In this document: positions 49,123 to 59,421 of the stretch, in pieces
Layout of the letters: each line of letters opens with the position of its first letter
Position numbering within the stretch: the first letter of the stretch is position 1
NCBI GenBank assembly: GCA_963678675.1
Contig: OY783199.1
Span: 5,959,501-6,023,500, forward strand
Direction: 5' to 3'
DNA length: 64,000 nucleotides
Source of the DNA: Xiphydria camelus
Lineage: Eukaryota; Arthropoda; Insecta; Hymenoptera; Xiphydriidae
Notes under the pieces: model-generated
What the model saw: the letters and a program-made list of their open reading frames with translations, nothing else
Database searches by the model: none
What the model was told of the DNA's origin: nothing
Position numbers and translations under genes: made by a program

Positions 49123-49321
49123 CACTGAGAAAAATAATCAGGTTAAAATGACAAAACGCATCTAGTTAAATGCGTTTGGTTATTCTGACCAAACGTTTAG
49201 TTATTTTAACCAATAATTGATCAATTTAATCAAACACACGGAGAGGATCCATATTTCACCATACGGTTTGGCCATTATCTCCGGGATTTTGGTTAGATTG
49301 ACTAAGTTATTTTTTTCAGTG
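49123..49321 (+). mobile_element. Family A element
   Basis: CACTGAGAAAAATAATCAGG to AAGTTATTTTTTTCAGTG, flanked by CA on both sides (49121-49122, 49322-49323). It lies 17 bases from the preceding foldback. Confidence 0.8.
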
Positions 49322-49354
49322 CAGACAACACAATCCAAAAAGTCATCTAGAAGT

Positions 49355-49480
49355 CATCCGTAGGCAGTCTAATGTCTCGCCTTTCGTTAACTTAAATTTC
49401 ATATTATCCAAAAGACAAGACTATTGGATAATTCAAAATTTCAGTTATCAAAAAGTGAGATATTAGACTGCCCACGGATT
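49355..49480. repeat. 126-bp inverted repeat
   Basis: CATCCGTAGGCAGTCTAATG and its diverged complement (ATTAGACTGCCCACGGATT) form the arms; the pairing continues inward through TTTCGTTAACTTAAATTT. Confidence 0.6.
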
Positions 49481-49495
49481 AATAAATAGTTATTT

Positions 49496-49608
49496 TCGTT
49501 ATTAGGGCGTGAAGCGCTGTTTTTAACGAGTGTGAAGTTTGCCGCACGAGCGAAGCGAGTACGGCAATCACACTCGTTAGAACGGCGCGAAACAACCGAA
49601 TAATGAAT
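49496..49608. repeat. Hairpin with AACGAGTGTGA stem
   Basis: TAACGAGTGTGAAGTTTGCCG pairs with CGGCAATCACACTCGTTA, and the outer parts TTCGTTATTAGGGCG and CGAAACAACCGAATAATGAA also pair. The loop holds GAGCGAAGCGAG. Confidence 0.6.
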
Positions 49609-49614
49609 TCTATT

Positions 49615-49772
49615 TTTTGTCACTAAGTGTCAAATACGAGATTGACGATTTCACGCACTGCGCAGGTTATTTCACGCACTGCGCAACTTTTCACGAATTG
49701 GTGTGTGAAAGATGATTTCACATGCGTCGAGGACGCCCATGAAACCGAGTATTTGACACTGAGTGACAAAAA
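49615..49772. repeat. Inverted repeat enclosing tandem TTTCACGCACTGCGCA
   Basis: GTCACTAAGTGTCAAATAC pairs with GTATTTGACACTGAGTGAC. Between them TTTCACGCACTGCGCA occurs twice in tandem (near 49649 and 49669) with further TTTCAC fragments. It may be a small MITE with a regulatory-like core. Confidence 0.55.
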
Positions 49773-52051
49773 GACAGTTTTCTGGCCTGTGTTATCTGGG
49801 CGTGCACGGAGCCGCGTTGATCGTTGCGTGCGTCGCGCCAAAAGGAGCGTAAATTCGAAAAAAAAAAACGAGCACCCCTCCTCGCAAAATCAATGGAGAG
49901 CGCGGGAAGAAAATCGGAGATCGATAAAGGGGATATTGCGAACGAAATCCGACGGCGAATTCTTCTTCCGCCACTTCTGAACCAAATACTCGTTCGCTCG
50001 AATATGCAAAAATCGCGTTAAGTATATTCGAGCGTATCGGATCGTGAGAAAGGTCGGGTCACCGCGCGACAAGCACGGGGGACGCGATCGGGTCGCTCAA
50101 AATCTCGCGAACCACCGCCGTGTCGCGGCGACACTGTACCCATTACGGATCGGTCATACGCGCGAGGTTAACGCGACAGAATTTTCGATGGTATCGCGCA
50201 CCGGGGAAACGCGGCGCGAAAGCACGTGGAGGAAAAACAAAACGTCGAGTGCGCGTACGTGCAGCGAGAGAGGGTACGAAACTATAAATTTATGTTCCTT
50301 GAGCGGGACGGAGAGGTCCTTCCGTCCGGATAGAGCAACGTCTCTCGGGAGGAAAATGCGTGACTGGACGACGGAGAGGGTTGCGAGGCGAAACGTCAAA
50401 ACTCGAAAATAATTATCCCTCCCGAAAAAATCAAGATACTCGACGAATAAAAATTCAATTGCAAAGCTGCAATCAAATAAGCGGTAAATTTAGTATCACC
50501 TAGAATTGTCTCACCGTTAGAAATCATTTCGAAAACTTCTTCGTGATAGAATTCAAACTCGCGAAAACGTACAATTTTTGCCTGCCCACCCCGAAATGGA
50601 ATGATTCATCGACAAGCGCATCGAAAAAAAATTGAGGGTGCTAGTTACACGCTATCGATCATCCCGACGCGAATTAATCATTTCGCAGTTACCCTTGGCG
50701 CAAACGTATCATTTTAATCGTTCTACTCGTATTTCGGAGATCCACTTTGGCTCTGGCAAAGCTGCCTTTCGTATAAACGTCCAATGATAAAAATTGGAAA
50801 AAAAAATAATCTTCAAAAATCGCTATCGAAAAACACTCGATCGTTTCCTTACGTCCACAGCAACGCTACACGCGATTTACCGCAACATACGCGCGTGGTC
50901 CCCCCCTATGCTCCGTGTTTCGCGCACGAAAAGGGATAGACGCGTACGCGCGGGGGTGGAATCACGAGTGGAACAAGCAGGGGTATGCGATATCCCCCGA
51001 TTCCGGTTGGCGCGCGACGCTCCGGGAAAATATGATCCCGCTTTCCCGCGCGGTACGTTATATACTCGCGTTTTCGTTAAATGCTCTTAAGGCGCGGTAA
51101 CGCGCGGAGAAGATACACCGAGTCGATGACGGGACGCGATGTCGAAGGTGATGTCGGAATTAGCTTATTTGCGTTGTTCGTTCCGAAGAGCAATTTCGAA
51201 GTAACTTAAATTCTTTTCGCCTGCTATGTCGTCGAGTCAGGCGCGTCGACGAGATAGAGCCGTCTCATGGTCACACCGCGCTTTCCAGTGACGCGAGTAG
51301 AGATAAAAAAAATACACGTTTCATCACTCCGCCGTTCTACGTACACACATGCATACGTGCGCATCGAACCCCACCAAATATCGCGCGGTCTATTACCGCG
51401 CGTTGGTAAAAGAGCCAAGAGGCGATGCGACGTTGGAACGCCTCGGCTCGTGAGCACAGATGTCTCTACGGACCCGGTGGCTCGATGCTCACCGGTCCTG
51501 AATGTTTAGACGAGGATAAGCGATAAGCGAAACTATAAAGATCATTTTGATAAGTAGTTCACGCAGTAGTTTCGATATTAAAAGAAAGAAAAAATCTGTT
51601 ATTTAAATTATTAATTAGATTCGAGCGAAGATATCGTATCAATAAATAAGTAACGAATTTCAAATGAAGAAAAAATTGATAGCTCTAGCTAGAAAAAGGT
51701 ATTTGTAAAAATGAAGAAAATATAATTTGAATGAAATAAATATCGTAGAAAATGAGTGAATAAACGTTATACGTCTGATTAAAAATGTTCACCCATTCCT
51801 GACATATATCATTTCAAATAAACGCATCTCTCGTGCTGCAACCTATACGTTTCCATTTCGTTCCGCGTAAAAACTGATAGTTTTCAGTTGATCCAACGAA
51901 ATGCAGCTCTTATTACGAGCGAGGAAACAAGAACTCAGTTCGTTAAAATGAATTCTCTTCTCGGTGTGTTTAAAAGCTTGTATTATGCGACCGGAAATGA
52001 AGCAGCACAGTGAAAGAATAAAAAGCTAAAATTGACACACCGCTCCGATTC
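49773..52051. other. Non-coding
   Basis: GC-rich to 51500, then AT-rich. If the minus-strand exon ending at 52052 is real, its 3' UTR begins here. No repeat family is recognised. Confidence 0.45.
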
Positions 52052-52577
52052 TTATTTATAAACCATGTAAAGTAACGCATCGGAGAGCATGCGCTCCGCC
52101 CTGCGAGTTCTACCTTCCCTGCTAATGGAAGAGAAAGGCTCATCCTCCTCATATTCCATTTGCTGGCCTCTCGTGATCCTGTCCTCGTCGCGTTGCCGCG
52201 CTATAACAGTTATCCGCTCTTCGTATTCACTTTGTTCGTGGAATTTCCGCTCCTCGGTGACGTATTCAAACAGATCGCGGCAAATTTTGCGAGCGAACTC
52301 GACAAAAACCTCCGGTCGCGATGATCGTCGGTACGTGTTGTCACAAAGTATACCGCGGGTCGTCCGTGGAATTTTAATTCGCAAAGTCCTTCGTCTTTCC
52401 GGTCTAACTTTTAAATGTATATCGTTTAAACGCTATGAAGAGATTTAAAAAATTTAGTTTTGTTCCATGAGATCGACTCACGATTATCGACCTAAAGTTT
52501 GAAGGAGAGAAAAGACTGGACGGAAAATCTTCGACCGCTCTTTTCAGCAAGTTTTCAATGTCGACGCGCGAATAAAG
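52052..52577 (-). CDS. Candidate 3'-terminal exons of an unknown minus-strand gene
   Basis: I do not recognise this protein. Exon 52432-52052 reads 126 residues to TAA; it is highly charged, with segments such as RPEVFVEFARKICRDLFEYV and EERKFHEQSEYEERI that look like helical or coiled-coil protein rather than chance translation. It follows a good acceptor (TTTTTTAAATCTCTTCATAG). Upstream, an open segment of 32 codons (52577-52482) ends at a GTGAGT donor in matching phase. The intron between them would be only 49 bases, unusually short but possible in insects. The acceptor proposed at 52578 is weak, and no ATG was found, so further 5' exons must lie at higher coordinates if this is a gene. 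It could instead be a decayed copy. It lies divergent to the THAP-ZAD gene, about 1 kb away. Confidence 0.4.
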
Positions 52578-53651
52578 CTTTCATCCGTGCATGGTCGGTA
52601 AGAGGGAATTCTCTCACGAGAGCGTAAGCGTACAAGAATTCTGGTACCGAGTTAACAGTGGGATGTTCTAACGACAGTCGCTTTCACCGGTGTACTTCGG
52701 AAGAGTCAAGCTCAACTTCTCGTGTTTCCTGTACGCGCGATCCGACGAAACTAAGTTACAAAGCTATAACATTGCCCTTGTGGCGAACGTTTGAATAGCG
52801 CAAAAATATATTAAATAAGGAAGAAGATGAAGAGAAAACCACGAAGGCCACAGAGAGACTATAATAATTTAGAATCTGGGTCATATGTTGTAAATTTACT
52901 GACACTGAGTTCATTAATTTAAAAAATGTATTAATAAACATCGAGTGTTCCATGAACGGTTATACTAATCATTTCTATGGCGAATAAGACTTCGAATAGT
53001 ACAAATACTTGGTAAGAATAAAGGTTTAGAATAAAGTTGACATTTACGAAAGAAGACAGCTTTCTTATAGGCCAGGAATCCAGTAGCATTACCAAGTATC
53101 TTGGGTAATAGTTTATATAAAATGATGTTATCTCAGTCTGTACAGTTTTACGTTCAACTTTACTTATTTAGATACAAGAGACTATATACCAGAAGATAAC
53201 GTGTTCCTAGTATATCGTATGTACTTGTATATTATTCTCTACCATCGAATGAATAAAATAATCCGATAAAATAGAAATGAATAAAATTTAATTGAAATAA
53301 ATACCTAATGTAAAGCAATTCATCAGCGACTAAAAGACAGCGATAATAATGCGACGAAGATGAGAAAAATATCTCGAGGGCAAGTTTGTGCAACGTGTAG
53401 TTCCCCAATCCATTGCACTGTATTATTCCAAGAACTACCCCTTCGAACCGCGCAACCCCTATTCTACGGACGGTATTGCTAGCGCCATCTAATAGCATAG
53501 CCGAAGACTTCTCGACTGTGACGTCGAGTCTACCATGTATCATTTATACTCGCTCGGTCAATGTACTCTTGTGTACAAAGAACTCTTGTCATAATATCCC
53601 ATGACATAAGAAATAAGATTTAGAGAGAGAGTAAAGGGACTTACTATTAAA
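52578..53651. other. Upstream region of the THAP-ZAD gene
   Basis: This 1.07 kb holds the promoter of the plus-strand gene and, if real, the upstream part of the minus-strand gene. Apart from the CTCF-like motif at 53480, I see no TATA box. Minus-strand open segments at 52977-53141 and 53232-53543 could be exons, but no domain is recognisable. Confidence 0.35.
53480..53491 (-). promoter_or_regulatory. CTCF-like motif upstream of the THAP-ZAD gene
   Basis: On the minus strand this reads TAGATGGCGCTA, which contains the AGATGGCGC core of the insect CTCF recognition sequence. It lies about 160 bases upstream of the start codon at 53652. The motif match is seen in the sequence; binding and insulator function are inference. 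Confidence 0.4.
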
Positions 53652-54315
53652 ATGGTGATTAGAAGATGTGCAGCCAGAACTTGTTACAACACCACAGCAT
53701 CGAGACCTCATATGAAGTTTTTCTTCTTCCCGAGGGATGAAACTCAGTGAGTTTATTGCTTATATGAATAACCTCCTTCACTTCTTGGAGATCATTTATT
53801 TAAGATTTAAAAATTCCTGTTCTTTATCCTTTGCTAACTGCACCCTTAAATGTTCCTGAAATAAAACAAAACACTGGTTAGCATCGAGTTGAATAGTTTG
53901 CCATTTTCCCAGACCTCCTCGAATAACATTAGAAATTGTTCTTTCACACATTTTTGAAACGTATGATAAATGCTTAATATTTTTATAATACAGGATTCGT
54001 TTATGGGCAGAAGCCTGTGAAAGACCAGACATCGTAAGGAAAGGTTCAGACCTCAAAAGCAAATATGTGCTATGCGCAGAACATTTTGAGGATCGATGGT
54101 TTGCAGACCCGGATAAGAAGACTATACTCCTCAAGCAAGAAAAGCCTGTCCCATCTATATTTATAAACAATATTCGAGAATATGTTCCAGCTCGATCAGC
54201 TTCATCAGTTTCAAGAGAGAATGGTTCTGTTGGTCAGAATGAAACCCAGGATGTAGAGAGTAATTCAAAAGATGGAAGTGAAAAAGAGGGGGATTTGGAA
54301 AATCAGAGCATTGGA
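53652..54315 (+). other. THAP-domain exons 1-2
   Basis: Two exons with a 247-base intron (donor GTGAGT at 53747, acceptor CAG ending at 53993) encode the C2CH module. The spacing is C-x4-C-x47-C-x2-H, which fits the THAP consensus. The intron splits the codon for Gln32. Exon 2 also encodes a polar linker rich in Ser, Glu and Asp before the ZAD exon, and ends in phase 0 at a GTAAGG donor. Confidence 0.88.
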
Positions 54316-57044
54316 GTAAGGAATTTCATATGTTCTGCTTTCTCAAATATTCTCAGAACCCTGCAATATCCCAAGAATTATTATTTGAAGTAACTTTTCA
54401 TTGGGGCTGAGCTAATCTTAAGCTAATTAAGTAAATGATTGCAGGTTCAGAGTTTCGTAGTACAAAACGAAGGTATTTCCAAAACTGCCAAGCGATTAAT
54501 TTGGGCGGACGTTGTAATTGAACAGACAAAAAAAGAGGTTTACAATGCCTGTCGTATGTGCGCTCATCTTATACAGGCTAACCAACTTGTTTCCATGTAC
54601 GATATGTACCTTGATGTACAGTTTAATAAATTAATGCCACATGCTGTAAGTACCCGCCACTCTAATTCCGATATCATTGCAATCTCGTTCCATCGATGCA
54701 AATGCCCGTCGCTCTTACAACCCTCTGATTAACACCAATTTGAAATTACTTTTTCAAGTTACTTCATGCGGTCGGAACTTTTTCAGCTGCATTCTTTTAA
54801 AGACGACGGCTTGCCCGACAAAGTGTGCAACGACTGCGTAGATAAATTAATGACATGTGCCAATACGATTCAGCAATTCATAAATGCGGATATGAAACTA
54901 AAAGCTTTGATACATACCCAAGTAATGGATATGCAGTCGCCACTGAATCGAGATTCTACCACAATGGTAACAATGATTCTGCAATACGAATATTTATATT
55001 GCATATCAGAGTAGTGTATGACCTGCGATTTATATTGTACGATCAGACGATACAAACTTGGCCGTTACCAATGGTACGTCCTGGTGAACCTGCATGCGAG
55101 GATGAAAACTCGCAATCTTGCGATTTCATGCAATTTATCGAAATAAACGACGAGAAGGAATTGGATATCACCCTAGAGAAAAATCCGGAAGTTGAAAACA
55201 TGCGGAATGCAAGGTTAATTACTTTCCCCCTCTACATGAAAAAAAAAATAATAATACATCGTTCAATCGTAGCACGGGATTAGATAATACAATCTATAAT
55301 CTCCGTTGTGATTTTCAGAGTGATAACCATCGACAAGACGAAGCCACGCTGTGCTTGGAATCTGAAGGAGCAGAGATTGAACATCCCGATTTTGGATGAA
55401 CCATCCAAAGATTCGACCCTCAAAGTATCTCCGCGTATGAAAAGAAAAAATAATAGCACACCGGCAACCGCCAAAATCGTAACAGCGAATAATTCCGAAG
55501 TGGCTTCGTCTGACGATGGAGAGATCGATAGCGAAGCATCAACTGCCGAAATCGTAACAGCGGCTGATTCCGATTTACGCATCACACTTCCAAAAAAGTG
55601 GAACGAAGCGAAGGTATACAAATGCATAGAATGCACCGAAGAATTTACCAGCAAGTCGATCATGGTGAGGCACAGCCTCATATACCACGCGATAGAAGGC
55701 GACAAGCATGAAGTAAAGTTCGTCTTGCTAAAGAGAAAGAGGAATTACGTAAGAAACAGATCGAAGAAGTACAAGTGTTCCCGATGCCACGTCGACGTCG
55801 TCGGGAACAAGGCGTACCAGGCTCACTTGAAGTTACACTCCACAGTGAGCAACGTGTGCGAATACTGCGGCAAGCGCTTCGTACAGAGAAACAGATTGGA
55901 ATCTCACAGAAAGATGCACTTCAACGATAGACCGTTCGTCTGTAATACTTGCGGAGACACGTTTTTCTTCAGCAACAGCCTCACGCGCCATAAGAAGTTT
56001 CACGACGCGAAACCTTCCCAAAAATGCGACAAGTGCGACGCGTCGTTTTCCACGAAATTGCTACTGAAGAAGCACGACAGAAAGGAGCACAAAGAAGAGA
56101 ATCGCGTGCTGTGCAATATATGCGGAAAGGTCCTCGCGTCGAGTAAAAGCTTGAAGGACCACATAACGACGCATTACGAGGATCGCCCTTACTCCTGCCC
56201 CGTGTGTTCAAAATCATTCAAGACCGGGACCCAGTTGAGCCGCCACAAAGCGACACACAAGAAGGAAAAGATATTCGAGTGCAAGCTGTGCGACAAGAAG
56301 TTTCACTTGTTGCGATTGCTCAAGCAGCACATGATCACGCACTCCGGCACGCGGCCGCACGTCTGCGAGACTTGCGGAGCGCGGTTCAACCGGGCCGGAA
56401 ATCTGGGCCAACATAAGAAAAAACACCTGCAACCGAAGGAGGAAGGCGTTTCACCCTCACATCCCCTGACCTGCATCAAGTGCGGCAAAAGACTCAGGAA
56501 TCGCAAATCCATGATCTACCACATGTCGAGGCACACGGGCGAGAAACCCCACACGTGTGATTCCTGCGACAAGCGCTTCATGACAATCGCCCAATTACGG
56601 ATACACAGCCGGCTGCATACCGGCGAAAGACCCTACAAATGCGAGGAGTGCGGAAAATCGTTTCGCGCGGACGCTACCATGAAGCAACACTACATGAGCC
56701 TTCACACAGATCAGTTTCCCTACGAATGCTCGTACTGCGCCCGAAAATTCAAACGTCTACATTCCCTGATCGTTCACCAGAGAACCCACACGGGAGAACG
56801 TCCGTACCCGTGCTCGATATGCGGCCGAGCGTTCTCGCAAAAGGGAGATATGATGAAGCATACCAGAATCCACGATCAAGGTTATCAAAGCCGTACTGTT
56901 AATAAAGATCGGCGTAAACCGGAAGACTGCAATTCTACTACGGTTCGAAAGAGTGAAGTGACTGAAACGGTCGAAATACTGGAACTGTGCGACGCGGAAA
57001 TGTCGGACCAGAACTGCCAGTTACTATATCTAACGACACCATAG
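53652..57044 (+). CDS. THAP-ZAD-C2H2 zinc-finger protein, six exons
   Basis: Probable nuclear DNA-binding transcription regulator of 881 residues. My exon model is 53652-53746, 53994-54315, 54445-54645, 54787-54921, 55047-55213 and 55319-57044; all junctions are GT-AG and the phases match. Residues 1-90 form a THAP finger: C6, C11, C59 and H62 are the C2CH ligands, with the FFFFP, W36 and KPVPSIF landmarks of the family. A ZAD domain follows, with C175/C178 (CRMC) in exon 3 and C220/C223 (CNDC) in exon 4. Residues 409-825 carry 14 C2H2 fingers, some joined by TGEKP-type linkers (TGERPY twice). An acidic, Ser-rich spacer separates THAP and ZAD. The start is the first ATG, and only it gives C6 and C11. 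Known of families: THAP binds DNA, ZAD dimerises. The exon 4 donor is uncertain: a second in-phase donor at 54967 would add 15 residues. The exon 5 acceptor and its GTTAAT donor are the weakest sites. Confidence 0.9.
54445..54921 (+). other. ZAD-domain exons 3-4
   Basis: The ZAD C4 zinc ligands are split over two exons: CRMC in exon 3, and CNDC in exon 4 followed by the amphipathic helix typical of the ZAD C-terminus (CANTIQQFINADMKLKAL). The intron between them (54646-54786) has a consensus GTAAGT donor and a TTTTTCAG acceptor, and both junctions are phase 0. ZAD is common in insect C2H2 proteins and mediates dimerisation. Confidence 0.85.
55319..57044 (+). other. Exon encoding 14 C2H2 zinc fingers
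   Basis: A single large last exon carries all the fingers. Each has C-x2-C-x12-H-x3/4-H spacing; the first starts at YKCIEC (near 55617) and the last ends at HTRIH (near 56873). Fingers 10-14 are joined by canonical or near-canonical TGE(K/R)P linkers or close variants, while earlier linkers are looser. After the last finger about 56 polar residues remain. No finger has lost a ligand, so the array appears functional. Confidence 0.93.
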
Positions 57045-57439
57045 AAAGTGAATCTGTTTGATATTGACATTAAACGATATAATATTTGAACGGTCATGTA
57101 GAGGTGTGAAGAGAAAGGAGTATGAGAAGCGAAACGTAGTTGGTACAAATGTAAGTATTAGAAACTGAGAGAGCTACTTGTTACGCGCATTTTAATTTAT
57201 TCTGAGTGCAGAATTCCAAAAGCATATTTCTTTCCTAAGCCTTACGATGTATAAATGTGATACGAATACATAGCTGCATTATTTTGTCATTTTACTTATT
57301 GCTGCATCGTACCTATTATTTTTAAACCGCTCCTGATTTAATGCGCTATTTTATCCATTCAAGCTATTAAACGATCATAGTTAGTCTGGATAGAATATTC
57401 AGATATTTGGTGGCGATAAACGTGAATTAAGAACTCAGG

Positions 57440-57517
57440 AATAAATTATATATGCGGGCTAATTACGAGAGACGCTCTAAGTGTACATATATGAAAACTG
57501 TATAAAGAAAGAATAAA
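57440..57517 (+). terminator. Poly(A) signals of the THAP-ZAD gene
   Basis: Two canonical AATAAA hexamers lie downstream of the stop codon, at 57440-57445 and 57512-57517, in AT-rich DNA. They imply a 3' UTR of roughly 400-490 bases. Which is used cannot be told from sequence. Confidence 0.55.
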
Positions 57518-57837
57518 TCATTGACGCTCAAAGCTGGTTACATCGAATTGTCATCCAGAAGAAAGAAACTCTATCGACTACTGGAACCACTGCGAGGCTG
57601 ACTCGAAGTGTGAAAATCTTTAGTACTTTGAAATCTCGTGATATAATTTTTGCTCCGAAAGAAATCATATTTTAAATCCATCCAAAATCAATATAAAATT
57701 ACTCTCTCAAAGTGACTCGATGGTTTCATGGGATTCTTATTGTCACCAATGAAGTATTCACTAAGAGATAAATTTAACTTTATGTATTAAAGAACATCAT
57801 GTCGAAAAGGATCGATCTGACATAAGTTCTCTTATCA

Positions 57838-58028
57838 TCTAAAGCAGACCGAGGCGAATCGGATCACAGAATCATATTTTAAGAAATCGTGTTGAAAATG
57901 AGCATTTCGATCGTTCGTATTACTTCGTTCCTCTCTAATGAAGTAATACGAACCATCGAAATGGTCATTTTTACCGCCATTTATGAAATATAGATTTATG
58001 ATCTGATTCGCCTCGGTCCACTTTAGGT
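57838..58028. mobile_element. Full-length foldback downstream of the THAP-ZAD gene
   Basis: CTAAAGCAGACCGAGGCGAA pairs with the complement ending GGTCCACTTTAGG. The pairing continues to the centre, where CGTATTACTTC meets GAAGTAATACG. It lies about 320 bases beyond the last poly(A) signal of the upstream gene. Confidence 0.65.
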
Positions 58029-58704
58029 ATTTCCAATACCAAAATTGCCAATACATTCAGCCCTTATTAAACGAACAGACACGAAGTGAAATGCTGAATG
58101 TAGAATTCAGATTAACGAACTACACATAAATTTCATCGTGAATAGCAGACACAACATTGCGATCGCCGCCAATGACAACATAGTTTTCAACTATACCGCG
58201 AAATAACTGCAAGCGAACAATGATACATGGAATGTGTGCAGAAAACAAGTAACGCGCTCGGTCAGTGGCGAATAAAGCGAACTTGTCTGTCGCTGAGGAT
58301 AGGAACGTCATAAGGCCGAAAAACATTCCGCCAAATGTGCGTACTTGCAAGGATTATCGTACTTACATTCATGATCGATGCGTTTCAGTTGAAGGGTGAA
58401 TAAATAGCATAATTGTACAGAGAACTCGCGGCACGCTACTTTTCAGATTCAACGCACAATGTACATGGCCGCTCGGATGTCACGTGACCGTAAGCGGAAA
58501 GTGCGGGAGCGCGCGAAAAGACTACGTGGTTCAAATGCGCAACTTGAGCAGTTGAGCCCGGGAGATTCAAAGGCGCCGGACAAGATACTTTGCGTCTCGT
58601 TCGTAATAAAATCGATGAAACGTGAAAATTGATTGGCGATTTTAAAATAGCGATTTCCCTACCGAAAATCGGAATCGAATTCTCGAAAACCCCATTCGAC
58701 ATAA

Positions 58705-59215
58705 TTTTTCGCGTTGATCCCGAAAATCGAAGTCTTATCAAGGGAATTTCAAACGAACATCGAAATATTGATGATTTTCTGAGGAAAAAAATTCATATAA
58801 TATCGCTGATATCTTATATTTCCTTCAAGATATCGACTTGACAACTGCGATTTTCGCAATCGGCGTAAGATAATAGACAAGATAGGGTAGTCGAGCGACC
58901 GATCCTAGAGATTTCGATTTTCGCCAAAACGTGAAGGGAAACTAATACTTTTCAATTTTTCGCAAAAATCAGAATTTCAGGAATTTAATTTTCAACTACC
59001 CTGACCTGTATACCTATTTTGTCACGCTGATTCCGAAAATGACAGATTTATTGAAGGAATCTCAAAGGAACACCGAAATATTGATTTTCTGACGAAAAAA
59101 AAAAAATCTGATAAGTACCTTAAATTTTCTTTGCGATGCTGACCTCATAACGGTGTTTTTCGTAATCGGAGTGAAAAAATACATACGATGGTGCGGTCGA
59201 GTGATCGATTTACAG
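58705..59215 (+). repeat. Diverged tandem duplication, period about 314 bases
   Basis: 58710-58903 and 59024-59215 share, in order, GTTGATCCCGAAAAT/CTGATTCCGAAAAT, ACATCGAAATATTGAT/ACACCGAAATATTGAT, ATTTTCGCAATCGG/TTTTTCGTAATCGG and GGTCGAGTGATCGAT-like ends. It is old, and no coding is conserved between the copies. Confidence 0.6.
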
Positions 59216-59421
59216 TTTATTTTAATAAACTTAATCCTTTTATCACCATAAATGGCGAGATAATCACGGTTGAGGTTACGCTTACAAAATATCCAACGAT
59301 TTTTAATAAATCCCATTTTTCCTATCGCCACACCGCGAATATCGAAATTATTATTTAGCGAAACAGGTATCGCGAAGAAATGACCAATAATAGACAGAGT
59401 CGGGTGATAACTTATAAATGT

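Larger units (their letters stand above)
57519..59421. other. Region between the convergent 3' ends
   Basis: It contains the foldback at 57838, the diverged tandem repeat at 58705, and a small CpG-rich patch at about 58430-58620 with the palindrome GTCACGTGAC at 58479-58488. A 68-codon minus-strand frame (58326-58120) is discussed in the findings. Confidence 0.5.

Noticed and set aside
52977..53141. A minus-strand open segment containing LPKILGNATGFLAYKKAVFF, considered as an OCIA-domain-like exon
   Set aside because: The similarity is only a loose pattern of Pro-Lys, Gly and Cys, and no clear acceptor or start was found.
55833..56512. Short minus- and plus-strand frames within the zinc-finger exon
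   Set aside because: They are shadows of the C2H2-coding frame.
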